A stretch of 64,000 bases of DNA from Psoroptes ovis (GCA_002943765.1 PQWQ01000034.1:62001-126000), one strand, 5' to 3'. Positions 47,701 to 56,760 are shown, counted from the first letter of the stretch. Numbers and translations: made by a program. Notes: generated by a model from the sequence alone, not told the origin.

Positions 47701-49231
47701 CATATGATTGAATCAAAGAAATCATCTGTTTCATCCAATCAATCTGGTCACCATCATCTTAAATCAATCGATTCGAATTCGAATAATTCGAATCGACGAT
47801 TATCATCATCCGATTCATTCACAGTTCGTGATGGTATCCGTAGATTCAATACAATAACCGAAGCTAATTTAGTTTCCAAACGACAAAATTTATTATCTAG
47901 TCTTTCGACGAATACAAATTCGATAAATATGACCAAAACAACTATGGGTAAAATCGCAAATCCATCACAAATTGTTCGTCGTTCAACATTGAAATTGAAT
48001 ATCAACGATAATGATAATGATAATAATCATATGCCAAAAGTGAATAGAAAATTGGAAAATTTTCAAATCGGTTCATTCAGTGATTTTCATTCGAAAATTG
48101 ATATTTATGATAATCAACAACAGCAACAACAAACAATCAATGTATCTAGCTCAAAATCAAATGATAATCATTCGAACAACAACAATGATGAAATTCGAAA
48201 TAGATCGACAATTATCGCTGTTAATCAGCCCGCTAAAACAGCGATCAATCGAAATGATGATGAATTATCCATAGATAATAATAAATCAACGGACAATTCC
48301 ATCCAGCAACCAAATCTATCCAGAGTCATTTCAACAAATGAATCATCAAAATATGATTCCGGCTCGAAACCAATCAATAGGCCTACATCGATTTTTATAC
48401 TTAACAACAACAACAACCCTAATCATCATTCATTCACTGATGATAATAATTCGATCGAACGCTCCAAACAATCAACCAGCAACAATGGTTTCTCGACCCC
48501 AGTGATGATCACATCGAAATCTACATCAACATCATCATCACCAACAACAATAATTACTCGTTCGTCATCTACGAATTTTTTACAAGAATTGAAAAATAGT
48601 TGTAAAACATGGAGCCATCGAAATGGTTCAGACATTTCGAATGTAATCGATCGTAATGGAATGAATGATATTGATGATGACCCCCAAAAGAGGAATGGTT
48701 CGACGATTGACACTGGTCGTAAATCAGAGAATGGTTTGTCTCCTTGCTCTCCGCCACCACCACCACCTCCACCCCCTCCTCCGTCCATACCAAATGGCAC
48801 CGTTTCATCACAGATATTATTTTCTCCAAAAGGATGGAATCAAAAATCTCCGGACAACAACAACAAATCAAACCGAATCATTCGATCACCATTACGAAGT
48901 ATTTCGAATGATTCAAAGCTAAAGTTCAATTCATTATCATCATCATCATCAACAGGAGCTGGCCTTAATTCTCGTGATGCATTGTTGAAGGAGATTAAAA
49001 ATTTTCATACATCTTCACAGCTGAAAAAGGTAAATAATCCATATATTCAGGTTGTCCGAAAAGTTCTTGCCGATTTTCCAATTATTTTCTACGATATAAT
49101 CGGCAAAAACTTTTCGGACAGCCTGACAAAATGTTAATTTGAAAATATTCTAATCGAATTTTGTTTCGTTCATTCATTCATTCAAACAGGTGACAATTAA
49201 TCAACCATTTAGTTTAAAGATTCAAAACTAA
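41731..49231 (+). CDS. Cordon-bleu (COBL)-type actin nucleator
   Basis: Five exons, 41731-41756, 41901-44209, 44431-44730, 47243-49029 and 49190-49231, are phase-consistent and give 1487 residues. After a short basic start (MFSKIKSK) and a Ser/Asn linker comes the Cobl ubiquitin-like domain (FTFDRQMPLYDVLVKVSNHF, FNPSEYSIIAADS), then the second Cobl-homology block (TIRFTINLPKNQLKVKRIEP, LICEEKSLDSSKYLLVRPL). Two KRAP-like motifs follow, KKKPAPPPP and KKRRAPLPPPPPP. A second poly-Pro stretch and a single C-terminal WH2 domain (RDALLKEIKNF, SSQLKK|V), split by the last intron, complete it. WH2 binds monomeric actin, so the role is actin filament nucleation or remodelling at the cortex. Vertebrate COBL has three WH2 domains and COBLL1 one. 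Intron 3 (2.5 kb) carries three PalB and two PalA copies; intron 4 carries PalB 13. The exon 3 donor GTTTTT is weak. Confidence 0.82.
45315..45394. mobile_element. PalB element 10 (intronic)
   Basis: TTAGGTTGTCCGGAAAATTT to ACTTATCGGACAACCTAA, well preserved, in intron 3 of the Cobl-type gene. Loop of the ATTATATCGTAGAGAATCAT type. Confidence 0.85.
45569..45657. mobile_element. PalB element 11 (intronic)
   Basis: TTAGGGGTTGTCCGAAAAGT to CTTTTCGGACACAACCACCTAA (end part ACAACCACCTAA), TA on both sides. It has paired two-base insertions near both ends, so the hairpin is kept. Same subtype and orientation as element 7. Confidence 0.85.
46301..46423. mobile_element. PalA element 20 (short form, intronic)
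   Basis: TACAAGATTTCAAGTTTAAT to ATTAAACTTGAAATCATGTA, TA on both sides, in intron 3 of the Cobl-type gene. Confidence 0.85.
46603..46683. mobile_element. PalB element 12 (intronic)
   Basis: CAAGCTGTCCGAAAAGTTCA to AACTTTTCGGACATCCTAA. Same subtype and orientation as elements 8 and 9. The left TTA has changed. Confidence 0.8.
46964..47090. mobile_element. PalA element 21 (short form, intronic)
   Basis: TACAAGGGTTTAAAGTTTTA to AAAAGTTGAAAAACCTTGG, ending 153 bases before exon 4 of the Cobl-type gene. Confidence 0.8.
49046..49126. mobile_element. PalB element 13 (intronic)
   Basis: TTCAGGTTGTCCGAAAAGTT to AAACTTTTCGGACAGCCTGA. It occupies half of the 160-base intron that splits the WH2 domain, beginning 17 bases after the donor. 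Confidence 0.85.
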
Positions 49232-49575
49232 TAGAGAGAGGAGCTCAACAACTCTCATTGATTCATTTATCGAAATATTCATTCATTCATGAATTTTAAA
49301 TTTAAAATAATTTATTTAAGTTTTGTTTGTGTGTGTGTTTTTAAATAATTAAAATAATTTATATTATTTAATATTTATATATCATTATTACACGGTTTTT
49401 GAAGTTTTTATTCAGAATTTTAAAGTTTTATTTCGTAGTTTTGAATGCGATTTCAAAGCATAAAATTATGAAATTCAATTTGAAAACTACGAATTAAAAC
49501 TTTAAACACTTGTATATTCATTATTTTGGATTATTATTTACAGGTATAATTTTAAATTTTTAATTAATTAATTAA
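49232..49575. other. Spacer between convergent Cobl-type and membrane-protein genes
   Basis: 344 bases holding PalA element 22, a GTGTGTGTGT tract near 49330 and a (TTAA/ATTA)n run at about 49558-49580. Both 3' ends lie here. Confidence 0.5.
49389..49514. mobile_element. PalA element 22 (short form)
   Basis: TACACGGTTTTTGAAGTTTT to TTAAAACTTTAAACACTTGTA. It is the last recognisable PalA copy in the window. Confidence 0.8.
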
Positions 49576-50181
49576 TTAATTTGTTTTCCAAATTTGTTTA
49601 ATTAATTTAGTTGATAATGTTTTTGTTAATCGTTGAGTGTGTTGTTGTGATAATCGATGTGATGAACGACTTTTATTATTACTTTTATCTTTGATAGTCA
49701 ATTTATGTGACAACGAATCAGAAGCGATCGGTTGTAATGTTGTAGCCGCCGTCATCATAGGTGTCATCACTAGTTTTTTATTCGATGCAAATCGTTGTTG
49801 ATGATGTGTTGATTTGGAATGATGTAATCTCGAAGAATTCTTTGAAGATTTATTCAATTTTGGTCGATTTATCATTGAAACAATTGTTGATGATGGCTGA
49901 TTACGATGTTGTGGTCTATTCGTCAATAATGGATTATTGTTATTACCAATGATTGAATGTCGTCGTTTGGAACGAAATCTGGACAATATCAATGATAGAT
50001 TACATATGGATATGAATAATATTAATATTGATAGAAATATGATGATCATCGTAATCGATGATAAATCTTCATTCGGCGCATAACTGTTGCTTGTTATTTT
50101 GGCCATGGTGGTGGCGAAAGGATTGCTGCTAGTCGACACTTGCATTGGCGCCCATGGCGTAAATGGCCATGGTGTTGACAT
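49576..50181 (-). CDS. Single-pass membrane protein with long basic tail
   Basis: Single exon, 201 residues from ATG at 50181. A 40-residue N-terminal part (MSTPWPFTPWAPMQVSTSSN onward) is followed by one hydrophobic segment (ITMIIIFLSILILFISICNL, about residues 43-65) and a strongly basic, Ser/His/Asn-rich tail that begins LSRFRSKRRHS. The tail contains HRNQPSSTIV, KSSKNSSRLHHSKSTHHQQR and SNNKSRSSHRLSQQHTQR and has almost no acidic residues. The inside-positive rule puts the tail in the cytoplasm. It is the longest of four such genes in the window and its neighbour at 50312 is oriented the same way. No known domain. Confidence 0.6.
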   Translation of the reverse strand: MSTPWPFTPWAPMQVSTSSNPFATTMAKITSNSYAPNEDLSSITMIIIFLSILILFISICNLSLILSRFRSKRRHSIIGNNNNPLLTNRPQHRNQPSSTIVSMINRPKLNKSSKNSSRLHHSKSTHHQQRFASNKKLVMTPMMTAATTLQPIASDSLSHKLTIKDKSNNKSRSSHRLSQQHTQRLTKTLSTKLIKQIWKTN

Positions 50182-50311
50182 TTTTCAGAAAATAAATCAG
50201 TCGATCAACGATTAGTAACTAATTTTTGGAACACAAATATTTTTATATTTATTCATTGAATATCAATGTTTCAAATTCTAATTTCGAATTAATTAATTAA
50301 TTATGATTTTA

Positions 50312-50735
50312 TTAATTTTCATTACGTGAACATGATGTTGCAGCATTGGTGCTTGCCGTATTATAACTACCACCACCACCACCTACTTGAGTGCCTGAAA
50401 ATTGAGTGGCAGCAGTTGTCGATGCAGCAGCATTTCGACCCGACATATTCTTTGATGAACGTTTAGATGATACGGTACGTAATGATCGTTTTGAGCTTTT
50501 AGTATTACGACCACCACGACTACAACGACGACGACAAATACGTACAATGATTATACAAGCATTTATGATTGTAATCACAATGATTGAAAATACCAAGGCC
50601 AATATGATGATTGTTGTTAATGGTAAATCTAGAAAAAATGAATCTGTGAAGAAAATATTTCAAAAATTAAAAGTGAAAATTAAGAAAATAACAGGGAAAA
50701 TTACCATTATTATTTGGATCTATAGTCTCACTCAT
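50312..50735 (-). CDS. Small single-pass membrane protein with SSKR tail
   Basis: Exons 50735-50705 and 50628-50312 join as AAT G + AT TTA to give 115 residues. The short N-terminus MSETIDPNNND precedes a long hydrophobic segment (LPLTTIIILALVFSIIVITI, continuing INACIIIV) and a basic tail (RICRRRCSRGGRN, KSSKRSLRTVSSKRSSKN). It ends in an Ala/Thr/Gly-rich part with a run of five Gly. The MSET start and KSSKR...SSKR tail are shared with the gene at 53570. The gene is divergent from INTS9 with 322 bases between start codons. Function unknown. Confidence 0.6.
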
Positions 50736-51057
50736 GTCTCAGAAATTTACAAAATTTAAAGAATAATTCTAATAAATTAATAATTAATGAATCAAATACT
50801 GAAATGCATTTTATATTTAAATATGAAAATCGGATCAATTGTTGTTGAACAACCTTATCGAAAATGAAAAATTCAAAAAATTGCAAAAAAATTGAAACGA
50901 GCCACATCTGTTGGAGAAGATGAAAAATTCGAAATCGAATTCCAAATAAGCGCCCTCTGGTTATTATCGAATCGAATCATAAACTCCAAACAATTCGATT
51001 CGATTGAAATACATTTTCAAAATCAAAATTCAAAAATTAATTTAAAAAATCACAAAA
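50736..51057. other. Divergent promoter, small membrane protein / INTS9
   Basis: 322 bases of AT-rich DNA with one GC-richer patch at 50949-50963 that matches the CTCF core. No gene. Confidence 0.5.
50949..50963 (-). promoter_or_regulatory. CTCF-like 15-mer upstream of INTS9
   Basis: On the minus strand TAACCAGAGGGCGCT matches 13 of 15 positions, with a perfect AGAGGGCGC core. It lies 95 bases before the INTS9 start codon. Confidence 0.45.
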
Positions 51058-53414
51058 ATGAAATTCGTAAGTTTGATTAATTAATTTTGATTAATTAACA
51101 TTCATTCATTAAATTTCTACTATTTCGCTTACAGATTAGCCTCAGTGGCAATCCAAATTATCCATGCAACATAATCGAATTCAAATCCACAATGATCATG
51201 TTGGATTGTTCATTAGATATGACAACTGTTTTATCATTTCTGCCAATGACACTGGTGCATAGTCAACATTTCAATTCATTATCAAGTTGGAACGCAACCA
51301 AAGAATTCACTGATCAATCATTAGAGAATGTAAGCACTTGTTTATTATTATTGAATTACCATTGTTTAATTGTCTTTTTTTAAAATAAATAATTTGAAAG
51401 GAAATCAAAGAATGTATGGGAAAAATTTTCATTGATAGTGCTCCAGAATTTTGTTTGCCCGAAGTAATCAAATGCTTTGATTAATGAATGTTTTCGAATC
51501 TCAAAATAATCAAAATTTTCTTCTTTTATCAAATAGTTTTCCTGTATTGATTTGAAAAATATTGATGTCATTCTAATTTCTAATTATCGTTCAATGTTAG
51601 CGTTGCCATTCATAACTGAACGTTCTGAATTTTCCGGATTTGTTTATGCAACTGAACCATCATTGAATATTGGTCGTTTATTTATGGAAGAATTAGTAAC
51701 ATATATTGAACGTAATCCAAAACTTAAACGTGCAACTACATGGAAAAATATCAAGATATTCAAACATTTACCATTACCATGTTTTCCTGATTCAATTTTG
51801 CCAACTGTATTGGCTAATATTTATTCATTGGATGAAATCAATAGTTGTCTGTCTAAAGTTAAACCAGTTGCATTTTCAGAAAAAATCGTAAGTAATTCAA
51901 TAAGTAATTGATTGATGATTGATTCAATTGTTTGCATTTTTTTCGAAGAACATTTTCGGCTCATTACATTGGTATCCAGTTAGTACTGGTTATTGTCTTG
52001 GATCAAGTAATTGGATCATTGAAAGTGCTTATGAAAAAATTGTAAACATTTGTAGTTCATCTGCATATACCACACATATTCGACCAATGGATCAAGCACC
52101 ATTGAAAAATGCCGATGTTTTAATATTGACATCATTAGCATTACCACCGACGACTAATCCAAATATATGTCTCAATGATTTTTGTGGTCATGTAGAAAAA
52201 ACATTGAAAAACGGTGGAAACATATTGATTCCTTGCTATTCATCAGGCAAAATATATGATCTTTTTGAATGTTTAAATGCCCATTTGGAATCGGTATCAT
52301 TAGGTGGTGTACCGATTTATTTTATATCACCGATTGCTGAACATTCATTAGCATACTCAAATATAATGGCTGAATGGCTTTCTGAAGTGAAACAAAATCG
52401 AGCTTTCATTCCTGAAGAACCATTTCCACATGGTCAATTGGTGAAAAATGGCCGAATCAAACATTTTTCGAGTATTAGTGAGAAATCTTTCAATAATGAA
52501 TTTCGTATGCCATGTATTGTATTCACTGGTCATCCATCATTACGTTTTGGTGATGTTGTACATTTTATTGAATTATGGGGATCGAATCCAGCAAATTTGA
52601 TCCTTATGACTGAATCAGAATTTCCTTGCTATGAAGCATTGGCACCATATCAACCATTAGCAATGAAAACTATTTACTGTCCTATCGATACACGATTAAC
52701 ATTTGCACAAGCCAATAAAATAATACGTGATATTAAACCAAAATATTTATTATTACCAAATCAATATATTGATATTAATGCTAATCATAGTAATAATAAT
52801 AACAAACAACAATCTGATTTATTAATGATTGATGCTGATTGTCCAATATTGTCATTTGAACGTAAAAAAACAATCAAATTACCGATTGAATCTAAATACG
52901 AAAGATTAACAATTGATTCAGAATTAATATCATCATTACGAACACATGAAATCGTTAAAGGAATCAAAATGACAACAATAACCGGTATATTGGAAAGTAA
53001 AGATAATAAATTTCGATTAGGACCAATAACCGAAAATTATCGTAACGAATTTCAAAATCTAATGCCAACAATTACATTACCACCGAATAAATATTTAATC
53101 GGTACAATCGATTTGAATAAATTAATCGATTTGCTAGCAAACAATGGCTTTAGGAATGTTCAATGTCGTCAATGTGGACAGAAAAGATATCTTGTCCAAA
53201 TTGTAAGTTAAAACTATGATTCCATTTGTTGACAAAGACAAATAATTAATCTAAAAAAATTTTCAAATTTCTCACTTTCAAAAAGAATTCCCAAGGTATT
53301 ACGATTGATATTGATGATGACAATAAAGCTATACAAATAATAACAAATGATTGGGAAAATGATCATCGTTTACAAATACGTGAATTACTATCCAAATGTT
53401 TAATCGAAATTTAA
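51058..53414 (+). CDS. INTS9: Integrator complex subunit 9
   Basis: Six exons, 51058-51066, 51135-51329, 51401-51463, 51537-51887, 51949-53202 and 53286-53414, join in frame to 666 residues, close to the human length. The first exon encodes only MKF. The match to INTS9 runs end to end: LSGNPNYPCNIIEFKSTMIM, DVILISNYRSMLALPFITE, ATEPSLNIGRLFMEELV, GYCLGSSNWIIESAYEKIV, PCYSSGKIYDLFECL, FTGHPSLRFGDVVHFIELWG, LAPYQPLAMKTIYCPIDTRL and the C-terminal domain. INTS9 is the catalytically inactive metallo-beta-lactamase/beta-CASP partner of INTS11 in the Integrator cleavage module, which ends snRNA and paused mRNA transcripts. In the lactamase part the zinc-binding HxHxDH motif is replaced by SNYRSMLALP, as expected for this subunit. 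Confidence 0.95.
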
Positions 53415-53569
53415 TGAAATCAACAAATAATTTCATTATTGAATTTTCTTAATATGGAAAAATATTGTTTAATTTATATCGACAGAAAAATGATCGAAAA
53501 ATAAATATAAATATATTTTGGAATTATTGAAATGATTTTCATTTTGTTGAAAGCTTTTGTGCATTTGAA

Positions 53570-53791
53570 ATGTCAGAGACAACAACAACAAGTGATTATG
53601 AATTCAATTCGCATAATGATGATGATGATTCGAAATTTTCTCCAGTTAAAATAACAATCATAATTGGCATTTTGATCTTGATTTTATTATTGGCAATCGG
53701 TTTATTAGTATATAAGGGCTATTGTTGTAAGAAGACATGTAAATCAAAATCATCGAAAAGAAATAAATCGCGTTCATCCAAACGAGTCTAA
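53570..53791 (+). CDS. Tiny single-pass membrane protein with SSKR tail
   Basis: Single exon, 73 residues. An acidic N-terminus (MSETTTTSDYEFNSHNDDDD) precedes one hydrophobic segment (ITIIIGILILILLLAIGLLV, about residues 28-47), then a Cys/Lys-rich turn (YKGYCCKKTCKSK) and the basic end SSKRNKSRSSKRV. It starts 155 bases after the INTS9 stop. The clear acidic-outside, basic-inside charge asymmetry and its resemblance to the gene at 50312 support real coding. Function unknown. Confidence 0.6.
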   Translation: MSETTTTSDYEFNSHNDDDDSKFSPVKITIIIGILILILLLAIGLLVYKGYCCKKTCKSKSSKRNKSRSSKRV

Positions 53792-54279
53792 CACCGAGAT
53801 CATTTTCATCAATATAAATATTTTATAATTAAATTTAGATTTTTTTTTGAAAAATTTTCAAATACTACTGGTCTCTAAATCCTTCAATTTTTTTCTCTTT
53901 TTCTTCAATGATTTTCTCTAAACTATCGAATTATTTCATTTCAACCCTTCTTCAAATGCTTAAAGGCTGTTGCCTTGCCTAATCTTCATTGTTCCAATGG
54001 CTATAGTCAAATTCCAACTCCAACCTGCCAAAGGGTATAGCAATGATCAATCGCTAAATCTTCCACGGCTATATCGCTATTTCATCTCCGAATTTCCAAA
54101 AGCCATGGTGTTAATTCATCCCCAAGTTCCAAAAGCTATAGATTTAGTCGCTCTCCAGAATACCAAAGGCTGTAACCTTTCCCCTTCTCCAATTTCTTTT
54201 AGCTCTAGTTCTTCTCCAAGTTCACAGAAGTCTTAGTCCTTCGCCAAGTTACCAAGGTTTTTATCCTTGGTGCTTCCCT
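53792..54279. repeat. Degenerate repeats flanking the inverted repeat (left)
   Basis: From about 53,960 the sequence repeats a theme such as CCAAAGGCTGTAACC, CCAATGGCTATAGTC, CCAAAAGCTATAG and CCAAGTT at intervals of roughly 40-50 bases. It resembles the 44-bp array unit (CTATAGTCTTAG plus TTTCCA) but is strongly diverged. The right flank at 60,930-61,430 has the same theme in inverse orientation. Confidence 0.5.
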
Positions 54280-54282
54280 AAA

Positions 54283-54519
54283 TTACCAGAGCATAACCTT
54301 GGTTCTTTTTTCGAATTTCCACAGACTATAGTCCTGGTTTTTTCGATAATCATGGAACTTTGAAAATTCATGCGCACGTTCAACTTGATTACCGTGTTGC
54401 ATCTCTTCAACAACAGCATCAAGCCTCAAAATCGATAAATAACGTCGAGTTGAACCTGCCATTGACAATAGTCCCATTAAGCTAAATCGTCTAGAAGCGT
54501 AGTTCAGTTTCAATATCAT
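54283..54519 (-). pseudogene. Outward frame in left arm, related to 60727-60945
   Basis: A minus-strand frame of 78 codons starting MILKLNYASRRFSLMGLLSM and reading on through RAHEFSKFHDYRKNQDYSLW. The right-arm frame starts MKLKYTSTRFFLMVILSLAD and keeps RAHES. Just upstream (54,567-54,710) a second open stretch reads IIGAIVDARHIEFGQVILER, of which the right copy keeps only IIGAIV before stops. This suggests remains of a coding gene in the element, of unknown family. Confidence 0.3.
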
Positions 54520-55434
54520 TTATAATTTCGTTCCAGAATTCAGAAACAAATTTTGTTTTAGCTCGTGGTTTCGCTCCCAGCCGACAATATTGATATCAAA
54601 AACATGTCCAACAAGGTCCTGGTGTAGCGTCTCTTAATGTTCCGCTCTAATATGACTTGGCCAAATTCAATATGTCTAGCATCGACAATAGCCCCAATGA
54701 TCTAGAATATGGTTTCAAAGAGTATAAATTAGTAATTATAAGTTTCATTCTAATTATAATGTTCTTACCATAAGAATTCGGCAAATGAAATGGCGAAAAT
54801 TGTTTGATGATCGGCAAAAATACTTATTGCTTTGCAGAGATGTTGATGGTTGTTAAGTGGAAATTGAATGATATTTTCATCGAAAATCGAGCTGTTTATA
54901 TACTAAATTTGTGTTGTTAAATTTTAATTGTAGTCAATGTGTCAGTCTAATAACATCACAGTCATGTATCATAGAAAAATCTAGAAAATTAGAGAAGTTT
55001 TCTTTGTTCTTTGATCAATATTGTCATCTCTAATTCAAATTCAAGATGAACATTTATCATTCATATTAATAATATATGATTAAGTGTTCAATCTTAGCAT
55101 AAAGAGTAAGTAACAATTTTGATAAATTTTGAGTTTTCAAAATTTTATTGTCTATTTAAATAGGCATTTGTCTTAGAGTAAATTTTTCATTTCGATATTT
55201 TCTCCATATAGGCAACATCTTCATCTTCAAATTGTGAGTCTTTGTTTTTGTTTGATGTTTTGAAGCATGTTTTAACACATTTTTTCTTCATTTACATCCC
55301 GATCTTTATTATCGCCTTATATTTATTGGAACAAGATGTTAGATATTGTCCAATTTATTGATTAGATTGTGGTCTGTCGCAACCCTGAATTTATCTGGTT
55401 CACCACTTAATCAAATGATTTTCAGAAAATTGCC

Positions 55435-55570
55435 AAAGACTTAGATTTCTTCAAAAATTTCCTCGATGTATGGTCTTAGATTTTTTCGATTTTTTAAAAA
55501 ATTTCATCGATGTATAACCTTAGATTTTTTCGAAAATTTCCACGCACTACAGTCTTAGATTTTTCGCTAG
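55435..55570. repeat. Three 44-bp-type units in left arm
   Basis: GACTTAGATTTCTTCAAAAA, GGTCTTAGATTTTTTCGATT and ACCTTAGATTTTTTCGAAAA follow one another, then CTACAGTCTTAGATTTTTCG. They are clearly the same unit as the array at 9.7 kb (variant ending in TTTCCACGCACTA). Confidence 0.85.
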
Positions 55571-56153
55571 AATCTTCCTATTTATAATTCTACACGACCC
55601 AAAATAGTTAACAGCTTATTGTTTTGTAACTCAAATTCATGGTACTTTTTAAACAATATCAGTGAATGGAAATTTTAATATTCTCCATTTCAATTGTTAT
55701 CACCCTTTGATCATTCCTATTTTTTGAATTAACTCATACTTCTTAACCTTTCTTTTTGCTTTCATTAGTTTTGTGAGTCGAATTGATTTCAACTTTTGTT
55801 TAGTGCCAACATCTTTCATAGTTGATATGGTCTTTGCTTATCTTGAATCATTTGCATGACTTGATAAAATTCCTTGATATTTCTTTAGTTTTTGTTCAAC
55901 CATTTTTAGTCATTTCATCACCCTTCTATTATTTATTTTTCCGATTCACAATTATTTCTAAGATTCTTCTTTTGTAACTTACATGAGTATTAATTTTACT
56001 TTATAATCATTATTGTTAATTATCCCCTTTGACCTTTCCAATTTTTTTAGATTGACTTGTCCAATCATTTCATTTTCCTCGATTTATTTAGTTGTCCCTG
56101 TTTTAATTAATAATCCATCTATATTTCATTAATTCCTTTCATATGTATTCTAG

Positions 56154-56268
56154 CTGGCACATTTAACTCATGGAAACTCGTTGGTGGTGGTGGCGATGCT
56201 GATGGGTCCGGTGGTGGTGGTGACGATAGCAATGGCTTGGGCTACACGTTCCAGGATGGTGCGAAATG
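56154..56268 (+). other. Exon-like open frame in left arm
   Basis: A 115-base stretch between a good acceptor (TGTATTCTAG) and a perfect donor (AAATG|GTAAGTATA). One phase is fully open and encodes GTFNSWKLVGGGGDADGSGG, then GGDDSNGLGYTFQDGAK. The right-arm copy (58944-59058, minus strand) looks identical by eye. I do not recognise the peptide, and no flanking exon could be joined with confidence. Confidence 0.4.
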
Positions 56269-56367
56269 GTAAGTATAATACGGTGAGTATAGTAGGGTAA
56301 GTATAGAAAGGTAGGTATAAAATGGTAAGTATAAAGGTAAGTATAAAAGGTAAGTATAATATATTCT
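56269..56367 (+). repeat. Tandem array of seven 5' splice-site motifs (left copy)
   Basis: GGTAAGTATA or a one-base variant occurs at 56269, 56282, 56296, 56310, 56324, 56336 and 56349, a period of 12-14 bases. Five of the seven are exact GGTAAGTATA; the others are GGTGAGTATA and GGTAGGTATA. GTAAGTAT is the full complement of the U1 snRNA 5' end. The array starts exactly at the donor of the exon-like frame. Confidence 0.85.
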
Positions 56368-56383
56368 GCTAACCAACTCAACC

Positions 56384-56480
56384 CGGGTCGAAACTTGGCC
56401 TCGAAGGGACCAAATTTTGGTCCTGTGATGGATCGAAATTTCGGTCCCTTCGGGGTCATTTTCGACCCGGGACCTACCCC
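56384..56480. repeat. GC-rich self-complementary block (copy 1)
   Basis: CCCGGGTCGAAACTTGGCCT then CGAAGGGACC pairs with GGTCCCTTCGGGGTCATTTT and CGACCCGGG, around AAATTTTGGTCC and GGATCGAAATTTC sub-palindromes. It can fold into a long hairpin and is the most GC-rich DNA in the window with its neighbours. Confidence 0.8.
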
Positions 56481-56489
56481 CTCCCAACT

Positions 56490-56760
56490 GAAATGAGGGG
56501 GGTCAGTTGGGAGGGGGTAGTGTGAGGGAGGACGGTAGGGAGGGAGATTGAAAGAGAGGGGAATGGGAGGGGAGTGCAACACCCAGCAGCCTGAGGCAGA
56601 GGGGGGGCCGGACGAATTTTTCGCGTATATATATATAAAAGTAGCATAAGGATTTGACAAACCTCCTCCCCTATGCCTTACCTCCCTTTCAAATCTCCCT
56701 CCCTCTCTTTCCACTCCCTCACAGTCTCCTCCCCGCCCTTCCTCCCTCACACTACCCCCT
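56490..56760. repeat. Purine/pyrimidine-skewed tract at the arm junction
   Basis: A G-rich strand (GAGGGGGGTCAGTTGGGAGG, GGGAGGGAGATTGAAAGAGA) is followed after 56,640 by its inverted C-rich counterpart (CTCCCTCCCTCTCTTTCCAC). Between them is GCGTATATATATATAAAAGT. Such tracts can form G-quadruplex, triplex or cruciform structures. Confidence 0.6.

Larger units (their letters stand above)
54280..56700. mobile_element. Left arm of the composite inverted repeat
   Basis: This 2.4-kb arm is the reverse complement of 58,510-60,930, with paired positions summing to about 115,210 throughout. Examples are GCATTTGTCTTAGAGTAAAT at about 55,164 against its complement near 60,045, and CTCATGGAAACTCGTTGGTG at 56,168 against 59,045. 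Similarity by eye is very high from about 54,890 to 56,600 and falls off toward the outer end. Contents in order are a decayed outward frame (54,283-54,720), AT-rich DNA, 44-bp-type units (55,435-55,570), an exon-like frame, a donor array and a GC-rich block. No transposase, reverse transcriptase or polymerase motif was found. Confidence 0.85.
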
